From Pseudaeromonas sharmana (GTDB lineage: Bacteria; Pseudomonadota; Gammaproteobacteria; Enterobacterales; Aeromonadaceae), in assembly GCF_042649925.1 (NCBI RefSeq), contig NZ_JBHSAF010000014.1, positions 186,001 through 250,000 on the forward strand: 64,000 nucleotides of DNA, given 5' to 3'. The notes under the pieces were generated by a model. It saw nothing but the letters and a program-made list of their open reading frames with translations. It had not been told where the DNA came from and made no database searches. Within the stretch, counting starts at the first letter, position 1; each line of letters begins with the position of its first letter. Of this stretch, positions 60,513 to 64,000 are shown one piece after another. The translations under genes and the position numbers were made by a program.

Positions 60513-63500
60513 TCACCTTGCTAACCCCCCAATCCCTTTGAGCAGCAGATCCAGCAACAGGTGTTGCAGGGCTACGGCTTTCTCTGGGGCAGAGAGGTAA
60601 TCCAGCGACATGCCTTGTTGGGTGTCCATGCGCGCGATCACCGCTTCATCCACGGCCTTGGGGTAGTCACCCAGCATGATGGCGTCGCGATCATTGTTGT
60701 TGACCTGCTCCATCAGGGTCGCGTTTTCACTGAGCTTACTGGCCATGCCGTGCAGCCAGTCGAGCTTGTCGCCCTCGGTGACTTCGACACCGAACAGGTC
60801 GTTCATGCGCGCCAGCAGTTCCGAGATGAAGTCTTTCTTCTCTTCCTTCGGAGCGGCACTGCCCAGTGCCGATATGCCCTGCAAACCATAGCCTTCGGCA
60901 TCTTCCTTGAGCTTCAGATCCTGGGTGCGCTTGGCCTTGAGGTTGTAGTGGGTGAGCATCACGGCGGAGAGGTCGATCTCGTCCTCTTCGAGGATCTCCT
61001 GACGCAACAGGGGCAACAGGTGGCGGGCAAAGACACACAACCGCTCCATCTCATAATCATCAAAAGCGGTGATCTGCGAAACAAATTCGTAGAAGCGCAC
61101 GTAACCGTTGAGGTCTTTCTTGAAGATGTCGAGCTCAGAGCGGGCTTCGCTCGCTTCTTTGAGGCGCCGTTCGGCATTGGCCTTGTCGGTGGCCGAGCCG
61201 CCTTGTTCAATCAGTTTCAACATGCGGCGACACTCGCGAATGGTCTCGGTGGTGAAGCCATAGCGTTTGCTGAAGCGGTCGACCGCCGGTTTGATATAAC
61301 CCAGCATGGCTTCCTGACCCCGTTTCGGGTCGAAATAGGCATCGGTAAAGGCCACCACCTCATTCCAGGTGAAGATGCCGGTGCTCTTGAGCTTGTGGAA
61401 CAGGTCATAGACCAGATTGGGATCCGAGACGGTTTCCAGCTCTGCCGTCTCGTAATACTTCTGGAACTCCTCCAGCACATCCTGCGGATCGTTGACGAAA
61501 TCCAGCACGAAGGTGGAGGTCTTGCCCGGACACGTCCGGTTCAGCCGCGATAGGGTCTGAATGCAGTCCACCCCCGTCAGCTTCTTGTCCACATACATGG
61601 CGCACAGCTTGGGCTGGTCGAAGCCGGTCTGGAACTTGTTGGCAACCAGCATCACCTGATAATCCTGGGTGTCGAACGCCTTGCGCATGTCACGCCCGTT
61701 CAGCTCAGGGTTCATGTTGCGCTCATTGAAGCTCTGGCCGTTGTCCTCGATCTCTCCAGAGAAGGCCACCATGGCACGGATGCCCCGGTATTTTTGCTCC
61801 TGCACGTACTTGTCGAACGCCAGCTTGTAGCGCACCGCTTCCATCCGGCTGCTGGTCACCACCATCGCCTTGGCTTGCCCGGCCAGCAGAGGAGCCACAT
61901 TCTGGCGGAAGTGTTCGATGATCACCTGCACCTTCTGGCCTATGTTGTGCGGGTGCAACCGTACCCATTGCGAGAGCTTGCGCTTGGCCCGCTTGCTGTC
62001 GACTTCCTGGTCGGCCTCTTCGCTGTCCATCGCCAACTTGTAGGCCAGCCGATAACTGGTGTAGTTCTTCAGCACATCAAGAATAAAGCCCTCTTCGATG
62101 GCCTGGCGCATGGTGTAGACGTGGAACGGCTCCGGCTTGTTGTCATCGCTGCTCGGCATGTTCGGCTTAGGTCTGCGACCGAACAGCTCCAGCGTCTTGG
62201 CCTTGGGTGTCGCGGTAAAGGCAAAGTAGCTGATATTGGCGCTGCCAGCACGGGCGGCCAAGGTCAGGTTGATAACATCTTCGGTCGAGAGCTCCTCCTC
62301 GTCATCCAGCTGCTCGGCCATCAACACTTCCCGCAACTGGCGAGCGGTTTTACCGGTCTGGCTGGAGTGGGCTTCGTCGGCCACCACGGCAAAGCGGCAC
62401 CCCTTCAGCGTGGTGGTTTCCTGAATGGCCTTGAGCACATAGGGGAAGGTCTGGATGGTGACGATAATGATCGGCGTACCCAAGGATAGGGCGCCAGCCA
62501 GCTGGGCCGACTTGCTACCGTCACCCTCTTCGCGGTTGATGCGGGAGATGACGCCATCGGCATGTTCAAACTGGGCAATGGTCTCCTGCAACTGGCTATC
62601 GAGCACGGTGCGGTCGGTAATGACGATCACCGAATCAAACTGTTTCTGGCCGCCTTGCCGCAACGAGGCGAGCTGATGGGTCAGCCAGGCGATGGAGTTG
62701 GATTTGCCGGAGCCAGCAGAGTGCTGGATCAGATACTTCTGACCACTGCCTTCGTGGCGCACGGCACCCAGCAGGCTCTCAACCACGTTCCACTGGTGAT
62801 AGCGGGGGAAGATCAGGCTCTCTTTTTTCTTGATGCGCCCCAGATCATCCTCTTCATGCTGCACATGCAGGTGCATGTAGCGGGCAAGGATTTTCAGCAG
62901 TGCTTCTGGTTGCAATATTTCCTGCCACAGATATTCGGTGCCATAGCCGGTTTCAGGCTGATCATTACCGGCACCGCCGTCACAGGTGCCACGGTTAAAG
63001 GGCAGAAAGTAGGTGCTCTCGCCAGCGAGCTTGGTGGTCATCGCCACTTCGAACTGGTTGACCGCGAAATGGACCAGGGCCCCGCGTCGGAAGGCCAGCA
63101 AGGGCTCCACCTTGCCAGCTGTTTTCAGCGGCCTGTCCTTGCGGTACTGCTGCTTGGCGTTTTCCAGGCTCTGCTTGAAGCAGGATTTCAGCTCCAGCGT
63201 CGCAATCGGCAGTCCGTTTAAAAACAGCGTCAAATCGAGCCGCCCGTCGTAGCCGTGGGGGCTGTAGATGAGCTCGGGCACCACCCGTAGTCGATTCATG
63301 GCATAGCGGGCTGTCAGCTCGGGGTTGAGATCATGGTCCGGCTTGAAGGTCGCCACACTCAGGCGGTGGCCGCGATCCTCAATCTGGTTGCGCAATAACC
63401 ACAGAGTGCCGCGTTCCTGCCCTTCCAGTGCCCGCACGGCGGCATTGAGCAGATGGCGCTCCGGCTCCTCGCCATAGGTCTTGCAGAACTTGGCCCAGCC

Positions 63501-63692
63501 TTCGGGCTGGCTCTGCTGCACATAGGCGATCAGATCCTCGGGGTAGAGCGCCCGCTCGCGGTCGTACTTGGCCGACTCACCGACCAGCCAGCCGCTGTGT
63601 GCCAGCGCATTAACGATATGATCCTGAAAGGCTCTTTCCCGTGCTTTTTGGTCCATGCTCTTCTTCGTCGTTTGGGTGATCTGGTTTGTCAT
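60513..63692 (-). CDS. hsdR: Type I restriction enzyme R subunit
   Basis: A 1059-residue motor and nuclease subunit. The N-terminal PD-(D/E)xK nuclease lies around residues 150-170 (GRLDLTLF then IATLELKS). Walker A is HSAGSGKSN near residue 324, and the DEAD-type box is VADEAHSSQTG near 439. The SF2 C-terminal motif is QTGFDQPKLCAMYVDKKLTGVDCIQTLSRLNRT, split here by its family variants. The C-terminal part is helical. HsdM and HsdS are expected to the right of the window. Being the leftmost gene of a leftward unit that stops beside a tRNA gene, it looks like the end of an island. A later in-frame start, MDQKARERAF, is possible. Confidence 0.93.
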   Translation of the reverse strand: MTNQITQTTKKSMDQKARERAFQDHIVNALAHSGWLVGESAKYDRERALYPEDLIAYVQQSQPEGWAKFCKTYGEEPERHLLNAAVRALEGQERGTLWLLRNQIEDRGHRLSVATFKPDHDLNPELTARYAMNRLRVVPELIYSPHGYDGRLDLTLFLNGLPIATLELKSCFKQSLENAKQQYRKDRPLKTAGKVEPLLAFRRGALVHFAVNQFEVAMTTKLAGESTYFLPFNRGTCDGGAGNDQPETGYGTEYLWQEILQPEALLKILARYMHLHVQHEEDDLGRIKKKESLIFPRYHQWNVVESLLGAVRHEGSGQKYLIQHSAGSGKSNSIAWLTHQLASLRQGGQKQFDSVIVITDRTVLDSQLQETIAQFEHADGVISRINREEGDGSKSAQLAGALSLGTPIIIVTIQTFPYVLKAIQETTTLKGCRFAVVADEAHSSQTGKTARQLREVLMAEQLDDEEELSTEDVINLTLAARAGSANISYFAFTATPKAKTLELFGRRPKPNMPSSDDNKPEPFHVYTMRQAIEEGFILDVLKNYTSYRLAYKLAMDSEEADQEVDSKRAKRKLSQWVRLHPHNIGQKVQVIIEHFRQNVAPLLAGQAKAMVVTSSRMEAVRYKLAFDKYVQEQKYRGIRAMVAFSGEIEDNGQSFNERNMNPELNGRDMRKAFDTQDYQVMLVANKFQTGFDQPKLCAMYVDKKLTGVDCIQTLSRLNRTCPGKTSTFVLDFVNDPQDVLEEFQKYYETAELETVSDPNLVYDLFHKLKSTGIFTWNEVVAFTDAYFDPKRGQEAMLGYIKPAVDRFSKRYGFTTETIRECRRMLKLIEQGGSATDKANAERRLKEASEARSELDIFKKDLNGYVRFYEFVSQITAFDDYEMERLCVFARHLLPLLRQEILEEDEIDLSAVMLTHYNLKAKRTQDLKLKEDAEGYGLQGISALGSAAPKEEKKDFISELLARMNDLFGVEVTEGDKLDWLHGMASKLSENATLMEQVNNNDRDAIMLGDYPKAVDEAVIARMDTQQGMSLDYLSAPEKAVALQHLLLDLLLKGIGGLAR

Positions 63693-63715
63693 TGAATTCT
63701 ATATATTCTGGATAC

Positions 63716-64000
63716 TTATCGTCGCTTGCCGCTCATTGCGGAGCCTGGGACGCAGCGATCCATTACGTCCACTCTCCGATTGGCCGCGTTATCCAGCAAT
63801 TGCCCTTTGCAGAATCGACAGACAGTTTGTGATGTTCCATCTGAGAAGTGATAAGTCCAGTGCTCCATATGTATGACTCTACATTTATCACAAATCCGCA
63901 GTCCGACCGTTCGCGTTCCCCGCTTGCTAGTCATCACCACTTTGGGTTGTTTGGACCGCTTTGCCTGTTTGCCAGGTCGTCCTTGTTGCTCAATAGCAGA
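63716..64000 (-). CDS. Zinc-ribbon protein, 3' part (cut by window edge)
   Basis: The frame is open from 63716 to the window edge on the reverse strand. The visible part has CDKC ... CRFC (residue spacing about 28), a plausible zinc ribbon, in a basic, otherwise featureless protein. An internal GTG at 63940 could also serve as start, but the sequence upstream keeps reading as protein (EQQGRPGKQAKRSKQPK). It lies 23 bp before hsdR in the same direction, so it may belong to the same unit. Function unknown. Confidence 0.5.
   Translation of the reverse strand, partial: SAIEQQGRPGKQAKRSKQPKVVMTSKRGTRTVGLRICDKCRVIHMEHWTYHFSDGTSQTVCRFCKGQLLDNAANRRVDVMDRCVPGSAMSGKRR

Noticed and set aside
1..64000. 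CRISPR arrays, insertion sequences, prophage genes
   Set aside because: No regularly spaced short repeats, transposase, integrase or phage structural genes were seen by eye.

Overview
The window looks like chromosomal DNA of a Gram-negative gammaproteobacterium. The signs are a 4.5S RNA close to the enterobacterial one, DauA, HrpA, LdhA, YfiM and YgdI/R-like lipoproteins, a TonB receptor, a Moco riboswitch and a long HrpA with the usual C-terminal extension. I cannot name the species; an Aeromonadales-like organism would fit but this is inference. Most genes have GC-rich third codon positions. The chemotaxis gene near 4 kb and the acyltransferase near 46 kb contain AT-richer stretches.

Layout. 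(1) 0-7.3 kb: a polysaccharide-use locus. A secreted GH9 cellulase-type lipoprotein (cut by the window edge) and a secreted GH3 glucosidase diverge from a 624-bp control region with three LacI-type palindromes and a CRP-like site. A chemoreceptor and a periplasmic sugar-binding protein follow. (2) 7.4-24 kb: assimilatory nitrate reduction and molybdenum cofactor synthesis. nasA-cobA-nasT run leftward. nrtABC-nirBD-moeA-moeB run rightward, followed by a Moco riboswitch and moaA-mobA-moaBCDE. The nrtA leader carries an ANTAR-type hexaloop hairpin and an intrinsic terminator, so the NasT-like protein probably works by antitermination there. (3) 24-26.3 kb: a small K+ channel, D-lactate dehydrogenase and a small lipoprotein. 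(4) 26.4-33.8 kb: a TonB-dependent receptor diverging from an M16 protease, an SbmA-like peptide transporter and a TonB protein, with a Fur-like site between them. This resembles the Fus ferredoxin-piracy / YddAB-PqqL type of import system. (5) 34-38 kb: a Gfo/Idh oxidoreductase, a hipBA toxin-antitoxin pair and ffs. (6) 38-47.7 kb: a TSUP permease, an APC amino-acid permease, a YbjN-like protein, HrpA, an acyltransferase-3 protein and a DUF2441-like protein. (7) 47.9-51.1 kb: a yajC-less secDF pair preceded by a 139-codon ORF with a signal-anchor. A long-range stem starting at that ORF's stop codon pairs with the only SD-like sequence of secD, an architecture expected of a VemP-like stalling regulator. 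(8) 51.5-60 kb: a stand-alone trpB, several membrane or unknown-function genes, a Cache chemoreceptor and the DauA transporter. (9) 60-64 kb: tRNA-Ser(GGA) with a duplicated 5' region, then hsdR of a type I restriction system and the end of a zinc-ribbon gene, probably an island edge.

The most interesting candidates are the secDF leader ORF, the protease-linked TonB import cluster and the ANTAR-controlled nitrate leader. No CRISPR array, insertion sequence, integrase or rRNA was seen.
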